From an uncultured Dysosmobacter sp. (lineage in GTDB: Bacteria > Bacillota > Clostridia > Oscillospirales > Oscillospiraceae), in contig CAKTIO010000002.1 of NCBI GenBank assembly GCA_934565855.1, positions 372,001-436,000 on the forward strand: a stretch of 64,000 nucleotides of DNA. The letters run 5' to 3'. Made by a program: the position numbers and the translations under genes. Under the pieces are notes generated by a model, which saw nothing but the letters and a program-made list of their open reading frames with translations, was not told where the DNA came from and searched no databases. Within the stretch, counting starts at the first letter, position 1. Each line of letters starts with the position of its first letter. Positions 40,398 to 50,035 of this stretch are shown piece after piece.

Positions 40398-40822
40398 GAG
40401 GTCGGTCCTCCTGTAATCGTGATCGTCCGCCAATGGTCACAGTCCGGATGGCGGGTAATGGTGACCCAGACCGTATCCTCTGGCAGTGCATCCTCTACCC
40501 GCTCGCTCCACTCCACCGCGCAGACACCGCCGCGGGCGAGGTAATCCTCCCAGCCGATATCAAACAGCGCGTCTGAATCCTCCAGCCGGTACATATCGAA
40601 ATGAAACAGGGGCACCGGACCCTCGTATTCATTGACGATCGTAAAGGTCGGGCTGGTCACGCGCCCGGAACAGCCAAGCCCCCGCGCCAATCCGCGGGTA
40701 AAGGCGGTCTTTCCCATTCCTAGCCCACCACGGTACGCCAGCACGGTATTGGGGGAAAGCCGCTTTGCAAGGTCTGCGCCGATCTGTTCTGTTTCCAGCT
40801 CGTTATGGGACAAGAATTCCAT
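40394..40822 (-). CDS. tsaE: tRNA t6A biosynthesis ATPase TsaE
   Basis: 142-aa P-loop ATPase. Walker A YRGGLGMGKTAFTRGLARGLG, TSPTFTIVNEYEG (switch I Thr), FHFDMYRLEDSDALFDIGWEDYL (Walker B region) and VCAVEWSERVEDALPED. First gene of the tsaE-tsaB-upp operon, with four-base overlaps to the next. Confidence 0.96.
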   Translation of the reverse strand: MEFLSHNELETEQIGADLAKRLSPNTVLAYRGGLGMGKTAFTRGLARGLGCSGRVTSPTFTIVNEYEGPVPLFHFDMYRLEDSDALFDIGWEDYLARGGVCAVEWSERVEDALPEDTVWVTITRHPDCDHWRTITITGGPTS

Positions 40823-40874
40823 ATCCGACGTCTCCTCATCTGTAAACCACGAAGGCTTTCACAATCTGAGTTAC

Positions 40875-40903
40875 AGTATAGCATAGATTCTTCACAGTGT
40901 AAA
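40875..40903 (-). promoter_or_regulatory. Promoter of tsaE operon
   Basis: Minus strand TTTACA (40903-40898), 17-bp spacer ending TGC, TATACT (40880-40875), an extended -10. Confidence 0.75.
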
Positions 40904-40934
40904 AATAAAAAATCAGATTTTTTTATCTGCCGGA

Positions 40935-40963
40935 TTGCTTTTTTTCAGAAGTTACGGTATAGT
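40935..40963 (+). promoter_or_regulatory. Promoter of ssnA-ygfK
   Basis: TTGCTT (40935-40940), 17-bp spacer, TATAGT (40958-40963). Confidence 0.7.
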
Positions 40964-40969
40964 AATCTT

Positions 40970-41084
40970 ACAAGCAAAGAATGATGGCTGGAACGAAGTG
41001 CTGCGCGCACGGGCTGACACCTGTCTTCCTCTGCTTTTGTCTGATGGGTGTTTCAAACCAATGCCGGTTTGAGGCACCTTTTTT
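40970..41084 (+). ncRNA. Terminator-bearing leader of ssnA (candidate riboswitch)
   Basis: Starts at the expected transcription start. An outer stem pairs ACAA-GC-AGA (40970-40980) with TCT-GC-TTGT (41030-41040). Inside is a GTGC/GCAC hairpin. Downstream is an intrinsic terminator: GGTGTTTCAAACC (41047-41059) with GGTTTGAGGCACC (41066-41078), 13 bp with two G-U pairs, then T6. GACACC (41016-41021) could pair with the terminator's GGTGTT to antiterminate. I could not match the sequence to the purine, guanidine, ZTP or THF classes from memory. Confidence 0.6.
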
Positions 41085-41128
41085 CTATTATCTTTTTCGA
41101 TCCAACAACGTTCGTAGGAGGTATTCGT

Positions 41129-42472
41129 ATGATACTACTGGCAAACGGCAAGGTCATCACCCGGGATCCTGACGGGACAGGCTATATTCCGGACGGCGGC
41201 ATTGTTGCAGACGGCAGCAAAATCATTGCGGTCGGCACTACCGCAGAACTGAAAAAAGGCTATCCGCAGGCAGAGTTTGTGGACGCCCACGGCGGCGTCA
41301 TCATGCCCGGACTTATCAACGCCCACACACATATTTACTCCGCTTTGGCGCGTGGTCTGTCCATCGCCGGAAACAATCCCACGAGCTTCTATGAGGTTCT
41401 GGACGGGACCTGGTGGGCAATCGACCGCCACCTGGATCTGGAAGCCACCCGTGCCTCCGCGCAGGCGCTGATCATCGACTCCATCAAGCAGGGTGTCACC
41501 ACGATCTTCGACCACCATGCTTCCTTCTGCCAAATCCCCGGCTCGCTGATGAAAATTGCAGAGGTGGCACAGGAGTATGGCATGCGCGCCTGTCTGTGCT
41601 ACGAGGTGTCGGACCGGGATGGCGAGGAAAAATCCCTCCAGTCCATTCAGGAAAATGCTGACTTCATTTCCTATTGCGAAGCCCATCCCAGTGAAATGCT
41701 GAAGCCCATGTTCGGTGGACACGCGCTTTTCACCATTTCCGATCAGACGTTCGACCGCATGGTAGCCGCCAATGATGGACGTGTGGGCTATCATATCCAT
41801 GTGTCCGAGGGAATGAACGACGTTTACGACAGTTTGCAGAATTACGGACGCCGTCCGGTGCAGCGTCTGCAGGATCACGGTATCCTCGGTCCCAAAACGA
41901 TTCTGGGGCACTGCATCCATGTAAATACGGCAGAAATGGATATCATCAAGGAAACAGATACCATGTGCGTGAACAATCCGGAATCCAACATGGGAAACGC
42001 TGTTGGCATCTCTCCTGTTTTGCAGCTTTACAAAAAGGGCATTCTGGTCGGTATGGGTACTGACGCCTACACCAACGATATGCTGGAATCCCTGAAGGTC
42101 GCGCTCTGTTCTCAGCGCCACAATGCCTGCGCTCCCAACGTAGGCTGGTGTGAGGTGACGGACATGCTGTTCAAAAACAATGCCAAAATGGCACAGCGCT
42201 GCGGCTTCCCCACTCTGGGTGTTTTGAAGCCCGGTGCCGCCGCCGATGTCATCGTTATGGATTACAAGCCCTTCACTCCCTTCTCTGACGCCAATATCAA
42301 CGGACACATGATCTTCGGCATGACGGGGCGTCAATGCCAGACCACCATGATCAACGGAAAGCTTCTGATGCGTGACCGGCAGCTGACAGAGATCGACGAG
42401 GAAGCCGTCAACGCAAAGGTGCTGGAATCCGCCAAGCGGCTGTGGGGACAGCTGAACCACTGCCAGTATTGA
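41129..42472 (+). CDS. ssnA: Aminohydrolase SsnA
   Basis: 447-aa metal-dependent amidohydrolase-superfamily enzyme of the SsnA group, linked in E. coli and gut anaerobes to purine catabolism. Metal ligands: HTH in PGLINAHTHIYSAL, His in GYHIHVSEG, His in ILGHCIHV, and Asp in VGMGTDAYTNDM. ATG at 41129 follows TAGGAGG; the upstream extension overlaps the leader terminator. Cotranscribed with ygfK 82 bases downstream. Confidence 0.93.
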   Translation: MILLANGKVITRDPDGTGYIPDGGIVADGSKIIAVGTTAELKKGYPQAEFVDAHGGVIMPGLINAHTHIYSALARGLSIAGNNPTSFYEVLDGTWWAIDRHLDLEATRASAQALIIDSIKQGVTTIFDHHASFCQIPGSLMKIAEVAQEYGMRACLCYEVSDRDGEEKSLQSIQENADFISYCEAHPSEMLKPMFGGHALFTISDQTFDRMVAANDGRVGYHIHVSEGMNDVYDSLQNYGRRPVQRLQDHGILGPKTILGHCIHVNTAEMDIIKETDTMCVNNPESNMGNAVGISPVLQLYKKGILVGMGTDAYTNDMLESLKVALCSQRHNACAPNVGWCEVTDMLFKNNAKMAQRCGFPTLGVLKPGAAADVIVMDYKPFTPFSDANINGHMIFGMTGRQCQTTMINGKLLMRDRQLTEIDEEAVNAKVLESAKRLWGQLNHCQY

Positions 42473-42554
42473 GACTTTTTTCAGGAGCACCGCAGCGCTC
42501 CGTCTCTGCTGCGGGGAGTAAACATTGAGATAAGAGGTACAGGAGGAATCGCCC

Positions 42555-45503
42555 ATGTCTGAATTGATGAGTCCGATCCCGTTTCGGGAGCTAATGACCT
42601 GGATCACTACGGAATACCAGCGGGATGGCTCGGTATTCGGGGTACACCGTCCCTATATCGCAGGAACCAAAAGCCTGCCCATCTTCCACGAAAAAATTGA
42701 AACTCCCTTTGGTCCGGCTGCGGGTCCCAATACCCAGCTGGCACAGAATATCATCGCCAGCTACTTTGGCGGCGCCCGCTTCTTTGAGCTGAAAACCGTG
42801 CAGAAAATGGATGGTGCGGAAATGGTGGCATGCATCAACCGGCCCTGCATTCTGGCGGAGGATGAGTGCTATAACTGCGAATGGTCCACAGAGCTGTATG
42901 TCCAGCAGGCATTTGAGGAATATGTCAAGGCGTGGTGCGCTTTGAAAATTCTCTCCCATGTCTATGGTCTGGGTGATCCCAACGGTTTTGTTTTCAATAT
43001 GTCCGTGGGCTATGACCTGGAGGGAATCCGCGGCGAAAAAATCGACCGCTTCCTCAATGGAATGATCGATGCCGGAGACACACCTGTTTTCCAGGAATGC
43101 ATCCGTGTTTTGAAGGAGCTTTTCCCACAGGAAACAACCTATATCGACACCATTACACCGCATGTTTCCGGCAGCGTCACGGTTTCCACGCTGCACGGCT
43201 GTCCCCCGGACGAGATTGAGCGGATTGCCTCCTACCTTATCCGGGAAAAGCATCTGCACACCTTCGTCAAGTGCAACCCGACCATTCTGGGATATGAGAC
43301 CGCCCGCTCCGTGCTGGATTCTATGGGCTATGACTATGTTGCCTTCGATGACCACCATTTCAAGGAAGACCTGCAATATGAGGACGCGATTCCCATGTTC
43401 CGCCGTTTGCTGGCTCTGGCTGGCGACCATCATCTGGAATTCGGATTAAAGCTCTCCAACACCTTCCCTGTTGACGTCAAGGCTGGCGAGCTGCCCTCTG
43501 CTGAAATGTATATGGCAGGCAAGGCGCTGTTCCCGCTAACCACTCTGATGGCAGCCAAAATTGCCCGGGAGTTTGACGGAAAGCTGCGGATCTCCTATGC
43601 AGGCGGCGCAGACGCGCTCAACATTGACAAGCTGTTCGCCTGCGGTATCTGGCCCATTACAATGGCGACCACCGAGTTGAAGCCCGGCGGCTATCAGCGG
43701 TTCCTGCAAATCGGTGAAAAGCTGGACGCTATGGAATTCAAGCCCTTCTCCGGCGTAAATGTCTCTGCCATTGAGGCGCTGTCTATAGCTGCCCGGTCGG
43801 ACCCCTATCATGTGAAGGCTGTAAAGCCGCTGCCCAGCCGCAAGCTGGACCAAAGAGTTCCCCTGATTGACTGCTTCACCGCTCCCTGTCAGGGTGGCTG
43901 TCCCATTGGGCAGGATATTCCGGAGTATATCGAGCTGGTGGGAAAGCGGGATTACGTCTCTGCCCTTCGGGTCATTACGGAGAAGAATCCCCTGCCCTTT
44001 ATCACCGGCACCATCTGCGCCCACCGCTGTATGGGCAAATGTACCCGAAACTTTTATGAAAGACCTGTGCAGATCCGGGAAAGCAAGCTGGTTGCTGCAC
44101 AGCGGGGCTATGAGGAATTCCTGCGTCAGCTTTCCAAGCCGGTCCCCTCTGCCCTGCCTGTCCGGGCTGCCATCATCGGCGGCGGTCCGACCGGAATTGC
44201 CGCAGGCTATTTCCTGGGACGCGCCGGAATCTCCTGCACCATTTTTGAACGATCCCAGCAGCTGGGCGGTGTGGTCCGTCAGGTCATTCCCTCCTTCCGC
44301 ATTTCCGAGGAAGCCATTGAAAAGGACATCCAGCTGATGCTCCGCATGGGTGTAGAGGTCCGCTGCGGCGCTCCCGCCCCCTCTGTCAGCACCCTGAGGG
44401 AAATGGGCTATACGCACATTTTCTTCGCCTGCGGCGCATGGAAGCCCGGAACGCTTTCCATCCCCGGCAACGTTGTGCCCGTGATCGGCTGGCTGAGGGA
44501 TCTGAAGGCGGGAAAGTCCGTTTCCCTCGGTCACGTTGCCGTGGTCGGCGGCGGCAATACGGCAATGGACGCGGCGCGTGCCGCCCTTCGCGCCGGTGCA
44601 AGCTCCTCTACCCTGGTCTATCGGCGCACAAAAAAGTATATGCCCGCCGATGCGGAGGAATTGGAACTGGCTATGGCTGACGGTGTGGAATTTCTGGAGC
44701 TGGTCTCTCCCGTCCGGCAGGAGAACGGTCGTCTGCTCTGCCAGAAAATGAAGCTGGGTGAACCGGATGCTTCTGGACGCCGCCGCCCCATAGAAACCGG
44801 AGAAACTGTGGAAATCCCCTGCGACACTGTTATTGCCGCGGTGGGTGAACAGGTAGATTCGGAGCTGTTTACCTCCAATGGTATTCAGGTCAACACCAAG
44901 GGAACTCCTGCCTTTGAGACCAATCTGGAAAATGTATACGCCGGCGGCGACGCCATGCGGGGACCTGCTACTGTTGTGGAGGGCATCGCCGATGCTGCCG
45001 CCTTTGCTGAAAGGATAATCGGCGCTGCCCACAGCTTCCAGATGCCCGATGGCGCTGCTGCCACCCGTCAGGAGGCGCTGGCAAGGAAGGGCATTCTCTG
45101 TGAGTCTGCCAAATGTGAGAGCGACCGTTGCCTTAAGTGCAGCACCGTCTGCGAGTGCTGTGCCGATGTCTGCCCCAACCGCGCCAACGTATCCATCCGG
45201 ATGCCTGATGGACGCTATGAGATCCTGCATGTGGACCGGATGTGCAATGAGTGCGGAAACTGCGCGGTATTCTGTCCTTATAGCTCCGCGCCGTATCTGG
45301 ATAAGTGGACTCTGTTCTCTACCCGCCAGGGCTTTGATGACAGCCGTCAGCAGGGCTTCCTGCCGCTGGGCGGACACCGGATACTGGTCCGGTGGAACGG
45401 AGAGGTTTCGGAAATGGACCTGGATGCCGCCAATCCCCTTCCGGCGGATCTGGAAATTCTGACGCTCACAGTCCTGACGCAATATGGATATCTGATTGGC
45501 TGA
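42555..45503 (+). CDS. ygfK: YgfK-type FAD/Fe-S oxidoreductase (putative selenate reductase subunit)
   Basis: 982 aa. The N-terminal half (about 1-430) is dihydropyrimidine/dihydroorotate-dehydrogenase-like (TPFGPAAGPNTQLAQNI, ITPHVSGSVTVSTLHGCPPDEIERI). Next comes a GltD-type Fe-S region (CFTAPCQGGCPIGQDIPEYI, ICAHRCMGKCTRN), two dinucleotide folds (AAIIGGGPTGIAAGYFLGRAG, VAVVGGGNTAMDAARAALRAG), VYAGGDAMRGPATVVEGI, and a C-terminal double cluster region (CLKCSTVCECCADVCPNRAN, CNECGNCAVFCPY). In E. coli it sits with ssnA, xdhD and hyuA. Recent work on gut anaerobes places these genes in anaerobic uric acid and purine breakdown. Partner genes such as ygeX, ygeY and xdh are not adjacent here. 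Confidence 0.93.
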   Translation: MSELMSPIPFRELMTWITTEYQRDGSVFGVHRPYIAGTKSLPIFHEKIETPFGPAAGPNTQLAQNIIASYFGGARFFELKTVQKMDGAEMVACINRPCILAEDECYNCEWSTELYVQQAFEEYVKAWCALKILSHVYGLGDPNGFVFNMSVGYDLEGIRGEKIDRFLNGMIDAGDTPVFQECIRVLKELFPQETTYIDTITPHVSGSVTVSTLHGCPPDEIERIASYLIREKHLHTFVKCNPTILGYETARSVLDSMGYDYVAFDDHHFKEDLQYEDAIPMFRRLLALAGDHHLEFGLKLSNTFPVDVKAGELPSAEMYMAGKALFPLTTLMAAKIAREFDGKLRISYAGGADALNIDKLFACGIWPITMATTELKPGGYQRFLQIGEKLDAMEFKPFSGVNVSAIEALSIAARSDPYHVKAVKPLPSRKLDQRVPLIDCFTAPCQGGCPIGQDIPEYIELVGKRDYVSALRVITEKNPLPFITGTICAHRCMGKCTRNFYERPVQIRESKLVAAQRGYEEFLRQLSKPVPSALPVRAAIIGGGPTGIAAGYFLGRAGISCTIFERSQQLGGVVRQVIPSFRISEEAIEKDIQLMLRMGVEVRCGAPAPSVSTLREMGYTHIFFACGAWKPGTLSIPGNVVPVIGWLRDLKAGKSVSLGHVAVVGGGNTAMDAARAALRAGASSSTLVYRRTKKYMPADAEELELAMADGVEFLELVSPVRQENGRLLCQKMKLGEPDASGRRRPIETGETVEIPCDTVIAAVGEQVDSELFTSNGIQVNTKGTPAFETNLENVYAGGDAMRGPATVVEGIADAAAFAERIIGAAHSFQMPDGAAATRQEALARKGILCESAKCESDRCLKCSTVCECCADVCPNRANVSIRMPDGRYEILHVDRMCNECGNCAVFCPYSSAPYLDKWTLFSTRQGFDDSRQQGFLPLGGHRILVRWNGEVSEMDLDAANPLPADLEILTLTVLTQYGYLIG

Positions 45504-45507
45504 TTTC

Positions 45508-45545
45508 AAAAGCTCCGGAGTTCTTTTACGAACTCCGGAGCTTTT
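45508..45545. terminator. Bidirectional terminator between ygfK and trpF
   Basis: AGCTCCGGAGTTC pairs with GAACTCCGGAGCT around TTTTAC, with A- and T-runs on either side; between convergent genes. Confidence 0.9.
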
Positions 45546-46145
45546 TTATCCCTTTCGGACCGCTTCCACAAATTGCTTCATCTTTTCGGAATCCTTATAT
45601 CCATCCGTTTCCACACCGCCGGAGACATCCAGCAGCACCGCCGCGGTTTGCAGCGCCGCAGGCAGGTTTTCCTGCCGTAAGCCGCCTGCCAATCCAAAGG
45701 GACGAGTTATTCTTTTCAAAAGCGTCCAGTCAAAGGTTTTCCCGCTGCCCTGCCCGGCGTCTAACAGCACCAAATCAGCCAGACTGTCATTTGCCCGCTG
45801 CACATCCGCCTCTGTCCGAATCTGAAACGCCTGCCAAATGGGACTTTCCGTTTGCCGCCGCAGAAACTGAATATAGCAGCGGTCCTCCGTTCCATGCAGC
45901 TGCGCCACAGAGATCACACGCTCCCGCAGCAGCGCTGCGATGCTTTCCACAGGCTCATCCACAAAAACGCCTACCGGACATACCGAATCACAAAGTCCGG
46001 CACGCAGCTGCCGCAGACGGTCAGCAGAAATACTGCGCCTGCTTTTTGGAAAATGAATGATAAAGCCGCAAAAGTCCGGCTGCACCGCGTTGACTGCCTG
46101 AATATCCTGCTCTCTGGACAGTCCGCATATTTTGACCCTTTTCAT
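45546..46145 (-). CDS. trpF: Phosphoribosylanthranilate isomerase
   Basis: Amadori rearrangement step of tryptophan synthesis. 199 aa TIM barrel: MKRVKICGLSREQDIQAVN (catalytic Cys in KICG), GVFVDEP, VAQLHG, LLDAGQGSGKTFDWTLL (catalytic Asp), LAGGLRQENL and LDVSGGVETDGYKD. Four-base overlap with trpC. Last gene of the operon; trpB and trpA do not follow. Confidence 0.97.
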   Translation of the reverse strand: MKRVKICGLSREQDIQAVNAVQPDFCGFIIHFPKSRRSISADRLRQLRAGLCDSVCPVGVFVDEPVESIAALLRERVISVAQLHGTEDRCYIQFLRRQTESPIWQAFQIRTEADVQRANDSLADLVLLDAGQGSGKTFDWTLLKRITRPFGLAGGLRQENLPAALQTAAVLLDVSGGVETDGYKDSEKMKQFVEAVRKG

Positions 46146-46939
46146 AACCGGCTCTTCAGCTCTTCCAGCGCGGTACGCTTGTTCTCCGCGCGCATCAGCG
46201 TCTCTCCAATCAGCACTGCATCTACCCTTTCCCGGGACAGAGCAGCAACCTCCTCCGGCGTGCGGATCCCGCTTTCCGCCACAAACAGGACCCCATCCGG
46301 CACCAAGCTCCGAAGCCGTCCGCTGTTGCCCACGTCCACGGAAAAGTCCTTCAGATTCCGGTTGTTCACACCGATGATCTGTGCGCCTGCCGCAACGGCG
46401 TCCGCGATCTCTTTGTCGTCATGTGCCTCTACCAAAGCCGCCAGCCCCAGCTCCCGGCAGATACAGAGGTACTCCTCCAGGGTCTTGCGTCCCAGCACCG
46501 CGCAGATCAGCAAAACCGCGTTGGCTCCCATGACCTTCGCCTGATAAATCTGATAGGCATCCACCACGAAATCCTTCCGGAGCATGGGAATGGAAACCTC
46601 TTTACGGATCTCCTGAAAGATCCTGTCCGATCCCAAAAACCACTTTGGCTCCGTCAGGCAGGAAATACAATCCGCTCCGGCGTCAGCATATTCCCGTGCA
46701 ATCTGCAAATACGGAAATTTCTCGTCGATCACGCCCTTGGAGGGCGAGGCTTTTTTCACCTCGCAGATAAAGGACAGTCCCGGCTTTTGAAGCGCCTGCA
46801 CAAAGGCTTCCCCATTTCCGGCAGCCCCCCCACAGGCACGTTCCTTCATTTCCTCCAAGGAAACCAGTTGCCTATCTGCCTCTACCCGTGTCTTTGCGTA
46901 CTCCGCAATGGTCTGGAGAATGGTCTGCATGGTTTTCAC
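46142..46939 (-). CDS. trpC: Indole-3-glycerol phosphate synthase
   Basis: 265 aa TIM barrel. Catalytic segments: FICEVKKASPSKGVI, LTEPKWFLGS, MLRKDFVVDAYQIYQAKVMGANAVLLI, LVEAHDDKEI, IIGVNNRNLKDFSVD, VAESGIRTPEEV. Full length; separated from trpD by three bases. Confidence 0.97.
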   Translation of the reverse strand: MKTMQTILQTIAEYAKTRVEADRQLVSLEEMKERACGGAAGNGEAFVQALQKPGLSFICEVKKASPSKGVIDEKFPYLQIAREYADAGADCISCLTEPKWFLGSDRIFQEIRKEVSIPMLRKDFVVDAYQIYQAKVMGANAVLLICAVLGRKTLEEYLCICRELGLAALVEAHDDKEIADAVAAGAQIIGVNNRNLKDFSVDVGNSGRLRSLVPDGVLFVAESGIRTPEEVAALSRERVDAVLIGETLMRAENKRTALEELKSRL

Positions 46940-46942
46940 TCC

Positions 46943-47956
46943 TCACTGCGACACGGTAATCAGCTGCTCCAGCGTACGCATGGCTGCGCCGGAGTCGATC
47001 AGATCTGCCGCCAGCTGGATCCCCGCCTTCATGCTGTCTGCCTTTCCAGCAAGGTACAGCGCCGCTCCGGCGTTCATCAGGACAGCATCTCTCTTGGGAC
47101 CCGCCGCGCCACTTAAAATCTGCCGGGTAATCTCAGCATTTTCTGCCGGAAGTCCGCCCTTCAGATCCTCCTTTTTACAACGGGTCAGCCCGAACTCCTC
47201 CGGTGTGATCGTATAAGTACGGTAAGAGCCGTTATTGAACTCACAAACGGTTGTTGGAGCACTCATGGAGATCTCATCCAGCTTGTCCTGCCCGTATACC
47301 ACCATTCCCCGGCGAATACCCAGCGCCGTTAAAACCTGGGCGAGCGGCTCCACCAGAGATTCGTCATACACGCCCAGCAGCTGCATTTTCGGAGCTGCCG
47401 GATTGGTCAGCGGTCCCAGAATGTTGAACACCGTCCGGATGCCCAGCTCCTTCCGGATGCTGCCGACATATTTCATGGAGGTGTGGTATTTCTGTGCAAA
47501 GAAGAAGCACATTCCCACCTTCTGCAAAAGCTCCACACACTTTTCCGGCGTCTGGTCGATGTTCACTCCCAGCGCTTCCAAACAATCTGCCGTTCCGCAC
47601 TTGGAGGATGCCGCCCGGTTGCCGTGCTTTGCCACCTTAACGCCGCCCGCCGCAGCAACCAGTGCCGCTGTTGTGGAAATATTGAAGCTGTTCGCACCAT
47701 CGCCGCCTGTTCCGACGATCTCCAGCACCTCCATATCATGGTCCACCTTGGTGGCATGGTCTCTCATTGCCGCCGCGCAGCCGGAGATCTCATCAATGGT
47801 CTCCGCCTTTGTGCTTTTGGTGGACAGCGCCGCCAGAAACGCCGCGTTCTGGACCTGCGTGGTCTCGCCGCTCATGATCTCGTTCATCACATCGTAGGCT
47901 TCCTGATAGGTCAGGTCCTGCTTATCCACAATTCTCTTAATAGCTTCCTGAATCAT
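46943..47956 (-). CDS. trpD: Anthranilate phosphoribosyltransferase
   Basis: 337 aa. N-terminal helical domain, then the PRPP/anthranilate site [52 protein letters not shown], and [11 protein letters not shown]. Converts anthranilate and PRPP to phosphoribosyl-anthranilate. Overlaps trpG by four bases. Confidence 0.97.
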   Translation of the reverse strand: MIQEAIKRIVDKQDLTYQEAYDVMNEIMSGETTQVQNAAFLAALSTKSTKAETIDEISGCAAAMRDHATKVDHDMEVLEIVGTGGDGANSFNISTTAALVAAAGGVKVAKHGNRAASSKCGTADCLEALGVNIDQTPEKCVELLQKVGMCFFFAQKYHTSMKYVGSIRKELGIRTVFNILGPLTNPAAPKMQLLGVYDESLVEPLAQVLTALGIRRGMVVYGQDKLDEISMSAPTTVCEFNNGSYRTYTITPEEFGLTRCKKEDLKGGLPAENAEITRQILSGAAGPKRDAVLMNAGAALYLAGKADSMKAGIQLAADLIDSGAAMRTLEQLITVSQ

Positions 47957-48537
47957 TTTTTACTCTCCTTTGCAAGCTCTAAAAAATTCCTTACGATCTG
48001 TTCTCCATCCGGTGTCATGATGGATTCCGGATGGAACTGCAAACCATAAATTTCATAGTCCGTATGTCGGACTGCCATGATCTCGCCGTCGTCCGCCTTT
48101 GCAATGACCCGCAGACATGTTGGCAGCGTTTCCTCTATCGCGGCAAGCGAGTGATACCGCGCCACTGGGATCACGGACGGGCAGCCGCGGAACAAGCGGC
48201 AGTCCGTATCTACCGTAGTGGGCGACTGTTTTCCATGCATCAACGTTTTTGCGTAGGAGACCGTTGCACCAAATGCCGTGCAGATTGCCTGATGTCCCAG
48301 ACATACACCCAGCATGGGGATCTCTCCACCCAGCTCCTTCACCACGTCCACACAGACACCGGCATCCTCCGGTCTCCCCGGTCCCGGGGAGAGGATCACT
48401 GCCTGCGGTGCAAGCTCCCGGATCTCCTGTACGGTCAGCTCATCATTCCGAACCACACGGATATCCGACTGAATAGAACCCACCAGCTGATAGAGATTAT
48501 AGGAAAAGCTGTCATAATTGTCGATCAAAAGGATCAT
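47953..48537 (-). CDS. trpG: Anthranilate synthase glutamine amidotransferase subunit
   Basis: 194-aa class I amidotransferase supplying ammonia to Trp[21 protein letters not shown], oxyanion [11 protein letters not shown], nucleophile Cys in [11 protein letters not shown], and the C-terminal His-x-Glu in [15 protein letters not shown]. It could double as PabA for folate, as in Bacillus. Overlaps trpE by four bases. Confidence 0.95.
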   Translation of the reverse strand: MILLIDNYDSFSYNLYQLVGSIQSDIRVVRNDELTVQEIRELAPQAVILSPGPGRPEDAGVCVDVVKELGGEIPMLGVCLGHQAICTAFGATVSYAKTLMHGKQSPTTVDTDCRLFRGCPSVIPVARYHSLAAIEETLPTCLRVIAKADDGEIMAVRHTDYEIYGLQFHPESIMTPDGEQIVRNFLELAKESKK

Positions 48538-49997
48538 TCCTGCACCTCCTCCGCAGTTTTCAGCGCCTTTACCACAGCGGCGGCTTTATTGAGGCATTCC
48601 TGATATTCTGACTCCGGGACCGAATCCGCCACGATGCCCGCTCCGCTTCGGATGAAAACCTTTCCGTTTTTCTTATAGGCAATGCGAATAGCAATGCAGG
48701 TGTCCAGATTTCCAGTGAAATCCAAATAGCCAATGGCTCCGCCATAAATACCGCGTTTATTATTTTCAATGTCATTGATCAGCTGACAGGCGCGCAGCTT
48801 CGGCGCTCCAGACAGGGTTCCCGCTGGGAGAACGGAGCTGACGGCATCCAATGCCTGCTTGTCCTCCCGAAGCTCTCCGCGAACCGTAGAGCCAATGTGC
48901 ATCACATGAGAATAGCGCTCAATGCAGTGGTATTTTTCCACCCTTACGCTGCCAAACCTGCTGATGCGTCCCAGATCGTTCCGTCCCAGATCCACCAGCA
49001 TGTTATGCTCTGCCAGCTCCTTTTCGTCTGCCAGCAGCTCCTGCTCCAGACGCTGGTCCTCTTCCCGGTCCTTTCCCCGGGGGCGTGTGCCTGCCAACGG
49101 GAACGTGTGCAGCACACCATCCTGCAATTTTACCAGCGTCTCTGGAGAAGCACCTGCCACCTCCAGATCCGAGCTGGAAAAATAGAACATATACGGCGAT
49201 GGATTCACCGTCCGCAGGACCCGATAGGTATTCAGCAGAGTCCCTTCATACTCTGCCTCCAGCCGGTTGGAAAGAACGATCTGAAAAATATCGCCCTCCC
49301 GGATGTAGTGCTTTGCCTTTTCCACCATCGCACAGTAGGCATCCTTGTCGAACAGCGCGGTCATTTCAGACTTCAGCCTCCCTGGAGCATCCTTCTGCGG
49401 CTTGCCCGTGCGCAGCAGCTGCGCCATCTGCCGCAGCTCCAGCATCGCCCGGTTATATTCCACCTCCGCGTTTTCCAGGGAGATGTTCACAATCAACACG
49501 ATCTTCTGCCGATAGTTATCAAAGGCAATCACCCGGTCAAACAGCATCAGATCCACATCCTGAAATCCCTCTGTGTCCGCGGCATCCAGTCTTAGTGACG
49601 GCTCCGCGTATTTCAGGTAATCATAGGAGAAGTAGCCTACCAGTCCCCCGGTAAAGGGCGGCAGTCCCTCAAATTTCGGACTTTTATGCTCCTGTAAAAT
49701 CTGTGCGATGTATTTTCCCGGAGCATCCGTTTGGAAGGTCAGGTCGCCCACCTTCATCCGACCGTTCAGACAGGTGATCTCCAGCTTGGGCTCATACCCC
49801 AGGAAGGTGTAACGCCCCCAGTTTTCATGGTCTGAAATGGATTCCAGCATATAGCAGTGCTTGGAAATATTTTTCAGGATCCGCAGCACCTCCATCGGTG
49901 TCCGGATATCCGACAGGATCTCCAGGCTCACCGGCGCAGTCCGGTACGCTCCGGAAGCCGCCACCTGGCGAATTTTTTCTAAGCTCGGGTAAAACAA
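48534..49997 (-). CDS. trpE: Anthranilate synthase component I
   Basis: 487-aa chorismate-utilising enzyme. The feedback-site motif LESI near residue 52 precedes the catalytic domain with IREGDIFQIVLSNRLEAEY, SPYMFYFSS, GASPETLVKL, PLAGTRPRG, EHNMLVDLGRNDLGR, VMHIGSTVRGEL, PAGTLSGAPKLRACQLINDIE and RGIYGGAIGY. First gene of trpEGDCF, controlled by the Trp T-box. Confidence 0.97.
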   Translation of the reverse strand: MFYPSLEKIRQVAASGAYRTAPVSLEILSDIRTPMEVLRILKNISKHCYMLESISDHENWGRYTFLGYEPKLEITCLNGRMKVGDLTFQTDAPGKYIAQILQEHKSPKFEGLPPFTGGLVGYFSYDYLKYAEPSLRLDAADTEGFQDVDLMLFDRVIAFDNYRQKIVLIVNISLENAEVEYNRAMLELRQMAQLLRTGKPQKDAPGRLKSEMTALFDKDAYCAMVEKAKHYIREGDIFQIVLSNRLEAEYEGTLLNTYRVLRTVNPSPYMFYFSSSDLEVAGASPETLVKLQDGVLHTFPLAGTRPRGKDREEDQRLEQELLADEKELAEHNMLVDLGRNDLGRISRFGSVRVEKYHCIERYSHVMHIGSTVRGELREDKQALDAVSSVLPAGTLSGAPKLRACQLINDIENNKRGIYGGAIGYLDFTGNLDTCIAIRIAYKKNGKVFIRSGAGIVADSVPESEYQECLNKAAAVVKALKTAEEVQE

Positions 49998-50035
49998 AAT
50001 TCCATCATTCCTTTCTCTTCGTCAGAGAACAAAAA

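Noticed and set aside
40970..41084. Standard purine riboswitch in the ssnA leader
   Set aside because: The conserved three-way-junction motifs of that class are not visible; left as unassigned leader.
41135..42607. 490-codon open frame on the minus strand
   Set aside because: Antisense to ssnA and the start of ygfK; no motif and it would cross both genes.
43536..45509. 657-codon open frame on the minus strand
   Set aside because: Antisense to ygfK and without recognisable domains; a by-product of codon bias in the real gene.
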